A stretch of 64,000 bases of DNA. Source: Cephalopachus bancanus. Its lineage: Eukaryota; Chordata; Mammalia; Primates; Tarsiidae. This document shows, one piece after another, positions 25,801 through 36,321 of this stretch. The position numbers and the translations under genes are program-made. The stretch is taken from the NCBI GenBank assembly GCA_027257055.1, contig JAPVLO010000617.1:434001-498000 (forward strand). Reading direction: 5' to 3'. The stretch's first letter is position 1, and each line of letters starts with the position of its first letter. Below the pieces are notes generated by a model. That model was not told the DNA's origin, did not search any database, and saw nothing but the letters and a program-made list of their open reading frames with translations.

Positions 25801-28800
25801 TGTCTAAGGGACAGCCTCTTCAGGCTGTGACTCCATTAGTAGAATGGCCACAAACAGAACAGATTCTTACCTCCTAGGAGAATGCAGATGGACTTGGGTA
25901 TTTTTGAGGTGACGGGAAGCCAGCAGTCATTCCAACTTCCTCCAGGTCAGATAAGAGGTTATGGGGCCCTGGAACGTCTCAGAGGGCGTCTCCCCTATAA
26001 TTTCTCCACCAAGCTGGGGAGAGCCAGAATGAGGCTGCTTCCCAGGCTTGGCAATCTTGCTGGGGCATCTAAATGTTATAGCCGCACCACAAGTAAGGAG
26101 TCACCAACACACTGAGAGTCAAATATTGAGTCCTTTAATGCCAGCAGTCGAGAGCAGGCTCATGCCTGAAAGAGACTCTCAACCTCAAATGAAGCAAGCA
26201 AGGGGCTTATATAGCAAAAACCATAAGGTTACAGAGTTTCAGTTCTAGGTAGGGAACAAAGGAGATTTTTCAAAGTACAGGTCGTTAAACTGTAGGGGGG
26301 AAGTGTAAATTATATAGTGTGACAGAACTGTTTCAAGAATGTTATAGCCCTCCAAGGGAGGGAATGGAAAAGCCATAATCGTGGGACATGATTTATGGTC
26401 TACTGGAAAGGTTAGGGTGGTCATACAGAGGAGGGGTGAGAGGGGGAACTGGAAGACAAAATGGAAGTACTACTACAAAATGGAGTTACTTTGGTTAGGT
26501 CACTAACAGCCATTTCAATATAATCAGATATTATCAGAGGGAGAGGGTCAGAGGTAAGAGGACAAGGTTACTATATCAGTTGTTTAGCTGTCAACTGTGT
26601 TTCCTCACAACCACAAGATTAGTTGTTGCCAGATAATCTGCATCTTGGTCTCTAACCTGGAAATTGACTGCTTTGGAAAAATCTGTGACTTTTTTTATTC
26701 AGTTGGTTCTTCCATCTGTAGAGTGGGAACCTCAAAAAGGGACCTCTTGCTGACTTTTCAGGACTAGGGGGCGGAAAATGGAGAGGAGAGGAGAAAGAGC
26801 TCCTTATTGGGGGAGAGATGGACATTTTGTTGTTGTTTTGGGAATTGTTTTGTTTTTTATTTATTATCTTTTTCTTTTTTTTTTTGAGTTGGAGTCTCAC
26901 TCTGTTGCCCAGACTGCAGTGCAGTGGCCGCTCCCAGCCACTGCAGCCTCGACCTGCCGGGCTCCGGTGATCCTTCCATGTCAGCCTGCCAAGTAGCTGG
27001 AACTACACGCACGGGCTACCACACCTGGCTAATTTTTTGATTTATTGTAGAGATGAGGTCTCACCAAGTTGCCCAGGCGGGTCTTGAACCCACGGGCTCA
27101 GGCAATGCACTCACCTCAGCCTCCCAAGGTGTGGGATTACAGGCTGAGCCACCGAGCCTGGCTATTTATTATCTTTTTCTTCACAATAAAGTGTAGTGGG
27201 CCAAGGACTGACTCAGCTAATGGTCATATTGGAGCCTATCTTTTCCACTATTGGAAAAGGCTTCTAGAATGCATTCCTAGGAATTACATGGGGAGGGTGG
27301 AAGGAGAAGCTCTAAAGAATCCGTGTGTGGTCAGGAACATTCTTGTTAGACAGGACCCCCACCCCCAGCTCTTTCCAGAGTCCCCTCCGCTGCTCTCTTG
27401 CCTGTGACCTTCTGGGTGCTCTTGAACCTGTTGATCTAGTGCAGTCTAGAATTGTTTCTCTCCCACATTCTCTGTACACTTTGGGTCAGATGCTACATGG
27501 AGATAGCTGCCTGCTAGACTTTATGACTATCTTGCTTCTATTTGTCTTCAGTGACTCAGTTGGGCACTGATTTCTGAACCCTAACTGTCTGAATCAAACT
27601 GCCACAGGGGTTAGGGACAGGAATATATTGAAGATGACAATTGGGTTTTATGGAAGTAGGATTTATAGTCTTAGGGTATCAAAGAATACATTTGATCTGT
27701 TCCTTTTTGAAATATGTGTCTGTGTAATCCGACGTTGTCATAGTCTCTTTAGTCCTGTGAGGTGTCAGTCACATGATCCTGACTGCAGAAACTTGAGGGC
27801 CAGCTGTATGTTCATCCAACCCTGTTATTGGAACTCTAGGGGAGTCCCAAAACTTGCCCCAAAGAGTTTAGGTACATCTAGCTGAAGAAGTAAGATATAC
27901 ATACATGAAAGGCAAACGAGTTCTCCAGATCATGTAAGTTAATTGCCCTCGAGAGTCTGAGGGGCCAAGAGGTCACTGTGGACAGGATGGTCAAAGAAGT
28001 CTTCATAAGCATTGCAGGACTCGAGCCAAGTATCAGAGGAAGAGAATGTACAAGTGTGGCAGGGGGACCATAGCAAGGGATCAGCTGAAGAGAGAGAGAG
28101 ACAGGACGTAGTAAGAGCAGTGTACAAAGTTCGTGAGTCAGATGACTGGGGGAGGAGCACTGAGCATCCTATGAGTAGGGAAACTTGGACGGATTTTGAC
28201 TCCAGCACATTGAAAACTTCTGGTCATCCAAACAAAGAATTAACTGGAAGGGAGCCTAAGGATACCAAGAGAAGTTCATTAACTGCCTTCATTCTCTTCT
28301 GAGAGTAACACATCTGTTTGGAGTAAGTCAGTATACTTGGTCTAGAGTCTGACCCAGTTTACTGGGTCCTGTTGCTGGTATTCTCCACAGAAACCAAAGA
28401 GTTAAAGAGCAGACTATGGGGCCTGCCTCCTCGTGGGTAAAATTATTCAAAGCTTCTGCTGCTGCTGAAGCTTTAACTACAGCAGCTAGCAAAAATTAGT
28501 CTAGGGCTCTAAATGTAGAATGTTCCAACTCCTCTAGACCACAGTTCACACTAGCCTCAGGTGAACTCAGGTGAACACTGAACTCAGATGAGTTCAGCAG
28601 TGCACATTGGTTTACAGCATGCTTGTAAACAGACATTCAGCTATTCCTTGCCTTGGAGGAGGTAAAAGAGTGGTCATTGTACATTTGAAATTAGCCTAAA
28701 CAGTGTTTCAAGCTTTTTTTTACTGCTTTTATTTAAAAATACAAGATTGGCCATTGCTTTGTTAAACTCTGCTGTCTCCACGTGGCTCTTTGAGCTGTGG

Positions 28801-30982
28801 CTGCCATGTTTTCTTAGTTTTAGCCCCTCCCCTACCTTGGGGAGCTGAATCTCCTCTCTCTCTTTCTAATTTGCTTTCTAAATAAACTTTCTTTTTTTCT
28901 TTTTAGAAAGCAGAATTTATTGAGAGGACAGAAAATCTCCCACAGTGGGAGAGGACCCAAAGGGTTTCCCCTCTAAATAAACTTTACTTGAAAACTTAAA
29001 AATAATAAAAACACAAAGTCATCATCTTAGCATCTTCCAAAAAGAATAAGAATAGAAATTGACTTAGAAGTTAGTAATTCCAGCTACTCGGAAGGCTGAG
29101 GCGGAAGGATTGGTGGAGCCCAGCTGGCGAGGCTGCGGTGGCCGGGAGCGGCCACTGCACTTCAGTCTGAGGGACAGAGTGAGACTCCAACTCAAAACAA
29201 AAACAAAAACAAAACAAACCAAAAAAAAAGTTAGTAATTCCTCTGAAAATTATGGGGAAGAGGTAAGTGTATGAAACAGATATAAATTGCCTCCTTTAAT
29301 ATTAATTTCAGGACATTCAACTTGGAAAATGTCCATCTCTAAAGCATATGTACAGAAAAATACCTTTTGTTTTTTGAATTCCCCCCAAGGTTTCCATCAA
29401 GGACTGATTCAACAATCAAAAGTGTTGGACATTTTTATTTAAGAGAATTTATTCAGTTTCCAAATATACACTATACTTTGGTTAGTTACTATACTTGCAC
29501 CTATTGATAGCACTTCACAAATGTCATTGATATTCTCAGAGAAAATCTTTTTTAAGACCCTCTTAAGAAACTCCTCGTTCCAAATTTTCTGTTTGATTCA
29601 TTCAGATATTATTAAAACCCATCATTGTCTGTGTAAATGTTTATTTCTGCATTCTGAGAAACTTTCTCCAAGTATTAAATAACTAATCCATTGGAGGTAA
29701 GAACAAAAAAGAGATGACATCTTAGCTACTTAACCTTAGGTAGGGAGCCTAGGGATACAAAAAGTAAGTAACACTTCTTTATTTCCATGATTAAACCTGG
29801 AAGGATTAGGCAAGAGATTCAAATAGTTTTTACAGAAAAACTTTTCTTCCAAGGGTCTAGCAAGTCTGAGCTATACATCCAGCTTTACTTTCCTCCATTA
29901 TCTGGTATCTTTGACTCATCCACCACCTTCTGCCCCTTGCATTCTCATTTCCTGTGCATCAGCTCCCTGGAAAGGATGTCTCTTTTGCACCAACCTTGCC
30001 ACAGACCTCATCACTCTTTCCTGGACTGCGTGAGCAAGAGTGATGCTTCCTAGTCCAAAGACGGGGTGAGGAGGGGATAGTCAGGCTTCAGGATGTGCCA
30101 GAATCATGACTGTTCCCCAGGAGGTGCAACTTGGAGGGCTCATAAGGAAGCGGGCTCCAGCTGCACCGTAAACAGGGCCAGTTCTTAAACCCTACATGTC
30201 ACAGCAGCAGTATTCTCAGGAAGCGAAACTGGGGAGTACCCTGCAGCCAGAGAGCATCCCAGCGGTTAGCTCAGTGGCACTGGTTCCTCCAGATGGAAAG
30301 GGGAACTGTACTGGTGTCAGGTATGTGCAAACAGTAGAGTCAGGGTCTCACTTCCTCACTTCAGTTACCTGGGGGGAGGCAGAGATGAGGAGACGGAGAG
30401 AATCCTTAATTCCTCATTGGTAAGGATGAAGAATTCTTAATTTTTCATCTTGAGATCCTCCTGAAGCATCATGCTTTCCATGGGATCTGCTTAGTCTCCC
30501 TGCCCTCTGACCAATGAATTGCATTAAATAATTGTGCCCTCAGTGTCAAGGAGCAGATAATGCAGATTATTCGTATGCAGTCTTGAGGACCCCCGGCCTT
30601 GGTTCTAGACAGAGATGCGGCATCTGAATTGGGTGCTAGACTAGGAAAGAAGCCTTCTTCATCCTCCTTCCGGAAATGCCTGTTTAAGCCCTGCCTAACC
30701 TGCACAGTTTTTATAATTAGATTGAGTGTCTGCACATTGAAGTCAAGCAGCTAGTTCCTTTGTTTTTCCTGGCAGACATTGCCCACTTCTTTCAGTGTGT
30801 GCACTGTAGATGGTGGGCGGCCATGTGGGTGGGTTTCAGGGTTCCACCCCTGCAGTAAGAAGCAGGCAGAAGTCTGCTGGAAGCTGCAGGCCTGTTGCAC
30901 TGACTTGCAATGTTCCTTGTGCTCCAGGTGCTGCTGTTTCTTTAAGAGGAAAAGGAAGAAGACTACTCAGCGCCACAAGTGA
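13700..30982 (+). CDS. CSNK1G1: casein kinase 1 gamma 1, C-terminal coding part (5' exons outside the window)
   Basis: CK1-gamma kinases are Ser/Thr kinases held at the plasma membrane by a lipidated C-terminus; they act, for example, in Wnt receptor phosphorylation (family knowledge). Only the non-catalytic tail is present: 13,700-13,806, an optional 17,366-17,389, and 30,928-30,982. The tail reads [20 protein letters not shown] at its start and [17 protein letters not shown] at its end, as in vertebrate CSNK1G1, apart from one Ala-to-Thr change relative to the human tail as I recall it. The Cys triplet next to a basic stretch is the expected palmitoylation and membrane anchor. Phases agree: the first exon ends two bases into a Lys codon that the last exon completes. 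The kinase-domain exons lie left of position 1; I found none in 1-13,699. Confidence 0.95.
14055..14335 (+). mobile_element. Alu
   Basis: Near-perfect flanks aaaaggatcatgctg and aaaaggatcaggctg; a small deletion near the 3' end. Confidence 0.92.
15449..15626 (+). mobile_element. MER5A-type hAT relic
   Basis: Terminal gggtcttcaaccttggctg, middle cagagattctgattta and a mirrored end match the MER5A pattern. Confidence 0.8.
17366..17389 (+). CDS. CSNK1G1: CSNK1G1 24-nt cassette microexon
   Basis: A pyrimidine-rich tract ending in tgtag precedes 24 nt followed by gtgagt. In the phase left by the upstream exon it adds NCLKMLNL, with a Trp codon completed by the next exon, so the tail would read [15 protein letters not shown] recall a very similar insert in long isoforms of the paralogue CSNK1G3. 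It preserves the frame and adds one Cys beside the palmitoylation cluster. Splicing itself is not shown by DNA. Confidence 0.8.
17694..18138 (-). repeat. 3' LTR of the endogenous retrovirus
   Basis: On the minus strand it is preceded by the purine-rich aagaggagggaa, the expected polypurine tract, then starts tgaaatgactgttag. Its last 40 bases differ more from the 5' LTR than the rest. Confidence 0.9.
18139..19981 (-). pseudogene. env pseudogene
   Basis: Surface-subunit sequence near 18,969-19,214 has the CWLC motif of gammaretroviral SU. The transmembrane subunit at 18,368-18,625 carries [12 protein letters not shown] followed by a C-x6-CC pattern. Several stops and shifts separate the pieces and the distal membrane span is not clear. 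Described only; not functional as it stands. Confidence 0.8.
19982..20461 (-). pseudogene. integrase C-terminal remnant
   Basis: Starts after the catalytic core ([10 protein letters not shown]), continues with [10 protein letters not shown], and at 20,010-20,201 reads [13 protein letters not shown] and [20 protein letters not shown], the SH3-like DNA-binding domain with its GPY/F-type motif. The His/Cys zinc domain and the DDE core are absent. Confidence 0.82.
20462..20693 (+). mobile_element. Alu in the retrovirus, 3' end lost at a deletion
   Basis: Normal 5' start, but it stops at ggtggccggga-type sequence without the final 50 bases, A-tail or duplication. The retroviral integrase core is missing at this junction. 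Confidence 0.9.
20694..21474 (-). pseudogene. retroviral RNase H segment
   Basis: Contains [11 protein letters not shown] with the catalytic Asp, then [10 protein letters not shown] with the Glu, before stops break the frame. A further fragment, [16 protein letters not shown], near 20,860 marks its C-terminal end. It ends abruptly at the truncated Alu. Confidence 0.8.
22337..22632 (+). mobile_element. Alu in reverse transcriptase
   Basis: Flanked by aaaatgggctgacta and aaaatgggttgacta. Confidence 0.95.
22890..23191 (+). mobile_element. Alu in reverse transcriptase, first of a tandem pair
   Basis: Between aaaagtctt copies at 22,880 and 23,192. Confidence 0.95.
23205..23511 (+). mobile_element. 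Alu in reverse transcriptase, second of a tandem pair
   Basis: Between aaaagtcttttga copies at 23,192-23,204 and 23,512-23,524. Confidence 0.95.
23775..24254 (-). pseudogene. retroviral protease segment
   Basis: A long open segment with the aspartic-protease active site [11 protein letters not shown] and a distal GQNLLQKL. It is in a separate frame from capsid, with a stop between them. The dimer interface is not assessed. Confidence 0.85.
24223..25060 (-). pseudogene. gag pseudogene, capsid and nucleocapsid
   Basis: Capsid segments include [12 protein letters not shown] near 24,930 and a later helical part ([18 protein letters not shown]) near 24,650, in different frames. The nucleocapsid zinc knuckle near 24,240 is damaged: CAYCKE is present, the His position is Tyr, and a stop follows. 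Confidence 0.8.
25076..25715 (-). pseudogene. gag pseudogene, matrix and proline-rich part
   Basis: Matrix-like sequence lies at about 25,450-25,715 (a NVGWP segment typical of gammaretroviral matrix) and is broken by stops. At 25,076-25,411 a proline-rich stretch carries PPPYNP, a PPxY late-domain motif that recruits NEDD4-type ligases in related viruses. Frames change between the segments. Confidence 0.75.
25716..26073 (-). other. retroviral leader and primer-binding region
   Basis: Non-coding stretch between the 5' LTR and gag. The first bases after the LTR read tttagatgccccagcaag, which may be a mutated TGGTGCCCC-type primer site. I cannot assign a tRNA with confidence. Confidence 0.5.
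26074..26517 (-). repeat. 5' LTR of the endogenous retrovirus
   Basis: Begins tgaaatggctgttag on the minus strand and ends ctataaca; the internal region follows at lower coordinates. Shared with the other LTR are the tatatagtgtgacag and gtcaaatattgagtc stretches (plus strand). Confidence 0.9.
26877..27162 (-). mobile_element. Alu, full length
   Basis: Flanked by tatttattatctttttctt at 26,858-26,876 and 27,163-27,181. Confidence 0.95.
27182..28735 (+). other. CSNK1G1 intronic sequence without recognised features
   Basis: No repeat family or exon recognised. A small local repeat of gaactcag(g/a)tga occurs near 28,560-28,600. Confidence 0.55.
28745..29010 (+). mobile_element. SINE-like, LTR-derived retroposon, copy 1 (interrupted)
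   Basis: Resembles 36,322-36,492 over about 150 bases: ggccattgc, gtggctctttgagctgtg, ccttggggagctgaatctcc and ctttctaaataaac. It ends in A-rich sequence, is interrupted by a further 81-bp insert, and ttaaaaata may be its duplication. Confidence 0.65.
28891..28971 (-). mobile_element. 81-bp LTR-end retroposon inserted in copy 1
   Basis: Read on the minus strand it ends ctcaataaattctgctttct and an A-tail. It is flanked by the perfect 14-bp duplication tctaaataaacttt at 28,877-28,890 and 28,972-28,985. The poly(A) signal near its end suggests an LTR-derived RNA copied by L1. Confidence 0.75.
29082..29227 (+). mobile_element. Alu right arm, 5'-truncated
   Basis: Flanked by aagttagtaattcc at 29,068-29,081 and 29,228-29,241, so the truncation happened at insertion. 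Confidence 0.92.
29242..30927 (+). other. CSNK1G1 final intron, 3' part
   Basis: No repeat or exon recognised. It ends with the acceptor of the last coding exon. Confidence 0.55.
30928..30982 (+). CDS. CSNK1G1: CSNK1G1 last coding segment and stop
   Basis: The acceptor tgctccag precedes 55 nt that encode [17 protein letters not shown] and TGA. The three Cys are the palmitoylation site and the Lys/Arg run supports binding to acidic membrane lipids. The 3'UTR continues in the same exon. Confidence 0.95.
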
Positions 30983-33762
30983 CCAGTGCCTCCCAGGAGT
31001 CCTCAGCCCCTGGGGATCCTGACTCAATTGCACTTGCAGCTCCTACCATTTCTCATTGGAAGGGACCCCTCTTTGGGGGAGGGTGGAGAACCAAACCAAA
31101 AAGAAAACAGATGCCCTCAGAAGGAGCAAGTGCGGGCAGCCAGCACGGTCCGTGGCCACACCCACCTGCCACACCCACCTGCCTGAGGCTCTGAGCTGGC
31201 TGGAGCTGCCGGTCCTCCTCTGCTTCCCGCGGGACTTCCTGGTTGAATCTCTCTCCCATTGTTTACAGTGAAGGTATCATTCACAAAAACTCAAGGACTA
31301 CTGTTCTCTTCCCTCCTCTTAGTTTACTCCTGGTTTTTGCCCCACCCTCCTCCTGCTCCAGCAGAAAAGCTAGTGACCTAAAGGCTTTGTCTGCAGGAGT
31401 ACTAGATTCTGGGGGTGAGGCCAAGAAGGCAGGAGGAAGGTGGCAGACCCAGGCTGGAGAAAGACCTTCTCCATCTCCTTGGTGTGTCTAACAGTATGGC
31501 TTCCTCTTTTCTTCTTGTTGCCTGTGCAGCCTCCATCCCAGCTGGCCATGGGGTTCAGGTTCCTTACTCACTCCTTCCCTCCTGTGAAGTTACACTGTAG
31601 GACATAAGCTGTGAGAAATCTGCAGTCTGCTGTCCCTATGTGTTGGTGTTCTTAGCTTTCTTGACATGGAACTTCTTTCTTCAGGCAGTAGCAGGACAAT
31701 GCAAATTGTTCTGAGCAAAGGAAAGAAAACAGACTTTATTGCACTTTTAGTTTTTTTTTTTTTTTTTTTTGGAAAAAAAACAAAAAACATGGCAGATGCA
31801 TATTGTGTCTGGTTATTTTGGGGGTTTTACTTTTTTCTGTGAGGGGAATGGGGCCAGTCAAGCCATTCTGAGAGAACATGGGTCCAGAGGACATTCTCAG
31901 TGGAGAGAGTTTGATCTGCAGCACCCAGAAGAGAAGAAGCCAAACTCTACGTCATTCTGAGTAAGCACTCAGGTTGGCAAGAAAACATACTTGAATTTTC
32001 ATTCATCTTCTCAGCTGCTGAAGAATGTCTCTACCAGAACATCCTGACTTAATCAGCCTACAATTTGAAATGCTAGCTCTCCAGCACAGGAGATGAGCCA
32101 GCCGAGCCAGACCATGACCAGGAGACAGCTCATCCCAGAGAAGGAGATGCTTAACAAAAAAATTCGAAATTGTTTCCTCCACTGCCAAGGACTCCCAACT
32201 AGATAGCCATGTGACTTCCTGTCGACTTGGGAGACAAAACTAGTGATGAAACAGCCACCACCATATTGCCACTAGTGGACAAAAAGTAGAGGACAATGAA
32301 CCTGCCTTCCAGCTTCCAGAGGAGCCTCAGGGTGTGGCCTCATAGAGCCAGGAAAAGAAAACATGTGTCCTGTCTGCCCCAATAGCTGAGTTGTAGTATC
32401 TGGGCTGGCCTACCTTTCAGAAACTAAGCCTATGAAGATATTCCAGCAGCTCCATAGCAGGCTTAGGACTCAGTACGTGGGGCTGTAGTGAACAGGAGGG
32501 TCAGAATGGTGCCGGAAAATTCCAGGGAAAAGGAGACTGAAATGGAAGGTCTGAAATTATCTTCTCAATTGGACATAGACTCCTTCCAGATAAGAGGGCC
32601 GTGCATCGAGCATGTTTTCCCTAGTATGCCTTCCGTCTCCCACCATGGTAGATTCATATAAAGTACTACCATGAAGCGTCTTGGTTTCGCATTCACTGTT
32701 TGAAAGCTGCTTAATGTGTAGAGTTACTCTGAAATGCTCAGTTTTCATTTGAGTGTACTGGCTTACCCAAACAGTAACTCTTCATTCTAGATGTGACAGG
32801 AGAAAGGATTATTTTCATCAGGGAAAGAGGTTGTGTATATGGGAGTATGGAGCTAACTATGGAGGATGATGGCTGGTAACTTAGTCTGGTGATTTGTGCA
32901 GCATAGAAGTCTTCACCTCTGGCTTGACGTATAGGGCTGTTTTTTGGACTGGGTTGTGTGAAGATAATTTCCTCGTTGTTGGTACTTACTAAAAATCTCT
33001 TGATGTACCGTACATGGAGCAGAAATAGCAGCATTAGCATGGATCAGAGTTGCTGGCTCCATTGGACCTGGGCTAGGGAATATTGCTTCACTGACTTCAA
33101 ACCTACTTAGCTTATGTAAAGATTGTAATCTGTCATTTCTTTAAAAGAAATGTTTCTGTATATGAAACCTGGAGTGGCAGGGAGATGTGGTATCACACCC
33201 CTTTCCTACAAGGACTCTGAATATTGGGGTTTGCTGACCTTGCCATTACCTAGTGGTTATAGCCTATCACTGAAATTTACATAAGTTTCTTACCTGGAAT
33301 TTGGGCAACTCTAACTTCCTGTATAGAAACGTTAACTTCCTAATCCCTGTATAGAAAATGGCTTGCCTCTCAAGAGAGGGCAGGGAGAAATGGTGACAAA
33401 GCCTGGAACATCCTGACACTCTATACCCCACTAAGTGCCTCCCCCCCCCAGCTTCCACAGAAAAGCAAAGGCAATGGCCAGCTTGGCTGCAGGGCAAACC
33501 CTTGCAGCTGGGTTTGCGACTTTTTTTTTTTTTTTTTGGTCTTTACATTTTAAAAAGACTAGGTCTTGAAGGGTTAAACCTGAGCAGTACACTATACGCA
33601 CCCTCCATCCCCTACAAATCCCTTACTAGATTTTTGGTTTTCCAAAGATTAAGAGCCCCAGGTTCCTTTAGCATGCAGGGTAATGTTGATCCCTCCAGGG
33701 CCATTGGCACTTCAAGGTGGCCCCTTGGTAGATTCTGTTGTGCTCTTCCTTAAAATGAAAAA

Positions 33763-33838
33763 CCAGGTCAGGTTGTGGCTCATACCTGTAATCTCAGTAC
33801 TTTGGGAGGCCAAGGCAAAAGGATTACTTGAGACCAGT
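33763..33838 (+). mobile_element. Alu left-arm fragment in the 3'UTR
   Basis: caggtcaggttgtggctcat to ttacttgagaccagtg, then unrelated sequence. Confidence 0.8.
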
Positions 33839-35192
33839 GTTGACTTTCAGTGTTAGTAGCCACTTTTAATGCCAGAAATATGTAACAATTATAAAGTTAT
33901 ATCAAAGTGGTTACTAAAAGATTATAGCCTTAACTTTTTAAATGAAAAAGATATAATCCATTCCTCCTCTCACACATGACCTGCATTTCTCAAAAATAGA
34001 TACCCATGGTAACCTAGATGGCATCTCCTTAGAGGAATTTGATCTTGCTTTTGATGCATTTCACCCAGCCCACATGCCTCCTGTGTCCCAGTCCCTTCTT
34101 CCATGTTCATATCTGAACCAGCTTTCCATTCCCGTTGAGTTGCCCTAACAACATTGTCTCCAGTGTCAGAACCACATTAGGGTTAGAGTTTCGCAGATTG
34201 GGAGCTTGCAATACTATACAGCCAATACTGCCTTTGCCAGGCCACTGCAGCTGTCCCCACCATTGCCCCATGGTGGACAGATGAATTCCAGAAACCCTCA
34301 GGGAGCCAGGATAACTAGGCACCCCACCTGGACTGGGCGTGTGGGTGTCAGGCACTCATCTCTGGGGTTCTTTTACAGACTCTAAGGAAGTCCTATCTAG
34401 AGACTGATGGCCAGTGACTCCCAGTCTTCCCTATGGCAGGTTGATAGGAATCAAATTGGGATTCCTTCGTGTTAGGGTTTTGGGGGGAGGGTATGATTCT
34501 GTTTCTGAATAAGAAAAAGAAGAGGCAACCATGGCCCTTCTGTGGATTTGTAAAGTTCTGAGCAATGTTTTAGTCACAAATAAGGAATCTTGGAAGTTTT
34601 TGGTCCAGTAAACTGTCTTAACAATGTTTTTCCTAACTCTTTTTGCAGGTGACTAAGTACAAAAGAATAGGTTTCTCGTTGTATCCAAAATAGTATGTAG
34701 GTTCCCTGGATATAGACAGTGGTAGTTGACATTTTCTCAAAAAGCAACCAGGAAACACACTCCAGTATTTGTAAATCAGTTTATGAAGGAAAAAGTGGAC
34801 ATATAACTCCATATATTTCTAGTTTGATCACCAAACTTGACATTGTAAGTTCTGTAGACAATTTATTTTTCTTCTTTTACTCCTCACAATCATTTTTCTG
34901 GTGCCATCACCACCTGTAAGGACTCAGAGCAGAGAATTATCTGCCGTAATAAATGGGAGTGTGGTACATCATCCCAGTAACACGCACACGAGGACAGCTG
35001 GCCTGACTGCCCCCACCCCTTTACGGCAGGTGAGACGTTTTCAGTATTCCTCTTATGAACTCCAGACCAAATCCAAGGCCAGCGCTTACACCGAAAGCCT
35101 TTCTAGAAGGCCTCTCAATCTGTTAGGAATGTCTCAGGAAAGATGAGCCATTTCTTTGGGGAGAAATAGATTTACAGATGGGAGAGTGTGAT

Positions 35193-35255
35193 CGCATGTG
35201 TGTGCGCGCGCGCGCACGTGTGTGTGTGGGTGTGTGTGCGTGTGTGCGCGCGCGC
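35193..35255. repeat. alternating GT/GC/AC tract
   Basis: Almost pure purine-pyrimidine alternation including two CG-only runs; capable of Z-DNA. Confidence 0.9.
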
Positions 35256-36018
35256 TTATCTGTTTGCATTTCACTTCCATAAAGACCCAGGTTGCTAGGA
35301 GCCATGTGTTCCTGAGTACTCTGTGAGGTAAACAAGCAGGAGTGAGCTTCTCAAAGTCTCAGCAAGATGCTCTGGGAACAAGCTCCACTCACCAAGCAGA
35401 AGAATGACAGAAAACATAAAGGTGAAACCAAAAATACTATAAGGCCCCCAGTGGAAAATAATGTTGATTCAGCAATTGCCATTGGATGTTTTACGTGCTC
35501 TAATTTATTATATTATTATTTGTTTCTTTAATCTTTTGCCCATTGTACTCTTAAAAAGACGTTGGGATATTGATTGCGATTTTTTTAAAAACTAGATTAT
35601 GTATAAATCAGCTGTGGAAATCAGTTTTAATAGGTGTGTGGATGTATCTGATTATTGTTAAATGCCTCTTTTTTTTTACTTTTTTTTTTTTTTTTAGATA
35701 TGTAATGTTTCATAAACCCTGGCACTGGTCACAAAGCTCAGCTGTGAAAATGAAATTTGTAGTATTTTTAAACATGAATGTCAATTTTAAGTGTATTTGA
35801 AATGGTTCCTCCAGGAGAGATATTTGTACACCATTAGGAAAAACTTCTCTGCCGAGGAAGTAGCCTTCTTTGGAGAAAATAGAAAATGGGTCCTGATATG
35901 CCGTCTCAAAGTAGCCCATTTCCTAGGGCACCCTTGAAAACACAAATGTGATCTTTAAGTATACCTCTTCCTCAATTTGGGGAGGAAAGGACTCGGTTTG
36001 CACCCTTTTTGTATGTAA

Positions 36019-36024
36019 AATAAA
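36019..36024 (+). terminator. candidate CSNK1G1 proximal poly(A) signal
   Basis: AATAAA in a T-rich setting (gtatgtaaaataaaatgtc). Either this or the hexamer at 36,241 could end the transcript. Confidence 0.4.
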
Positions 36025-36240
36025 ATGTCTTACCTTTCTTGGCTACTTTTACTTGTTTGTTTGGCTGATTGGTTTTCTGCTTTTAATCTCCCCTGGCTCA
36101 TTTGTAATTAACAATCTAACTAGGACTAACTTTGATACATTCAAGGCTCCCATGAACAACAACAAAAAATGCCTGATAGTTGACATTCTTGCTTTATTCC
36201 TTTGGGTTGAACATTGACTTCTCCTGGGAGTCACTTCAGA

Positions 36241-36246
36241 AATAAA
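36241..36246 (+). terminator. candidate CSNK1G1 distal poly(A) signal
   Basis: AATAAA followed by a T/G-rich stretch (tattcttgtatctggtctg), as at cleavage sites. The low-repeat block ends just downstream, where a retroposon begins at 36,322. Confidence 0.5.
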
Positions 36247-36321
36247 TATTCTTGTATCTGGTCTGCAAGTGCTGAGGAACACAAAACAACTTTAAAAATT
36301 TTTAAATAATATCTCTGGAAG

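Larger units (their letters stand above)
17694..26517 (-). mobile_element. class I (gammaretrovirus-like) endogenous retrovirus, defective, antisense in a CSNK1G1 intron
   Basis: Two LTRs of 445 and 444 bp (17,694-18,138 and 26,074-26,517) both begin TG and end CA and are flanked by ATAT at 17,690-17,693 and 26,518-26,521. A 4-bp duplication is usual for gammaretroviruses. Between them, on the minus strand, lie leader, gag, protease, reverse transcriptase, RNase H, a remnant integrase C-terminus and env, all with frameshifts and stops. Four Alus interrupt pol and the integrase core is missing. By eye the LTRs differ at roughly one base in ten, so the insertion is old. It cannot produce virus. 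Confidence 0.93.
30983..36246 (+). other. CSNK1G1: CSNK1G1 3'UTR (about 5.3 kb, inferred)
   Basis: No coding gene here. The block is nearly free of Alus (one fragment at 33,763-33,838), unlike its surroundings, which suits a constrained 3'UTR. It holds T-tracts near 31,750 and 33,521, an A-tract at 31,772 and a GT/GC alternating tract at 35,193-35,255. Candidate poly(A) signals lie at 36,019 and 36,241. The extent is inferred; human CSNK1G1 also has a long 3'UTR. Confidence 0.6.
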
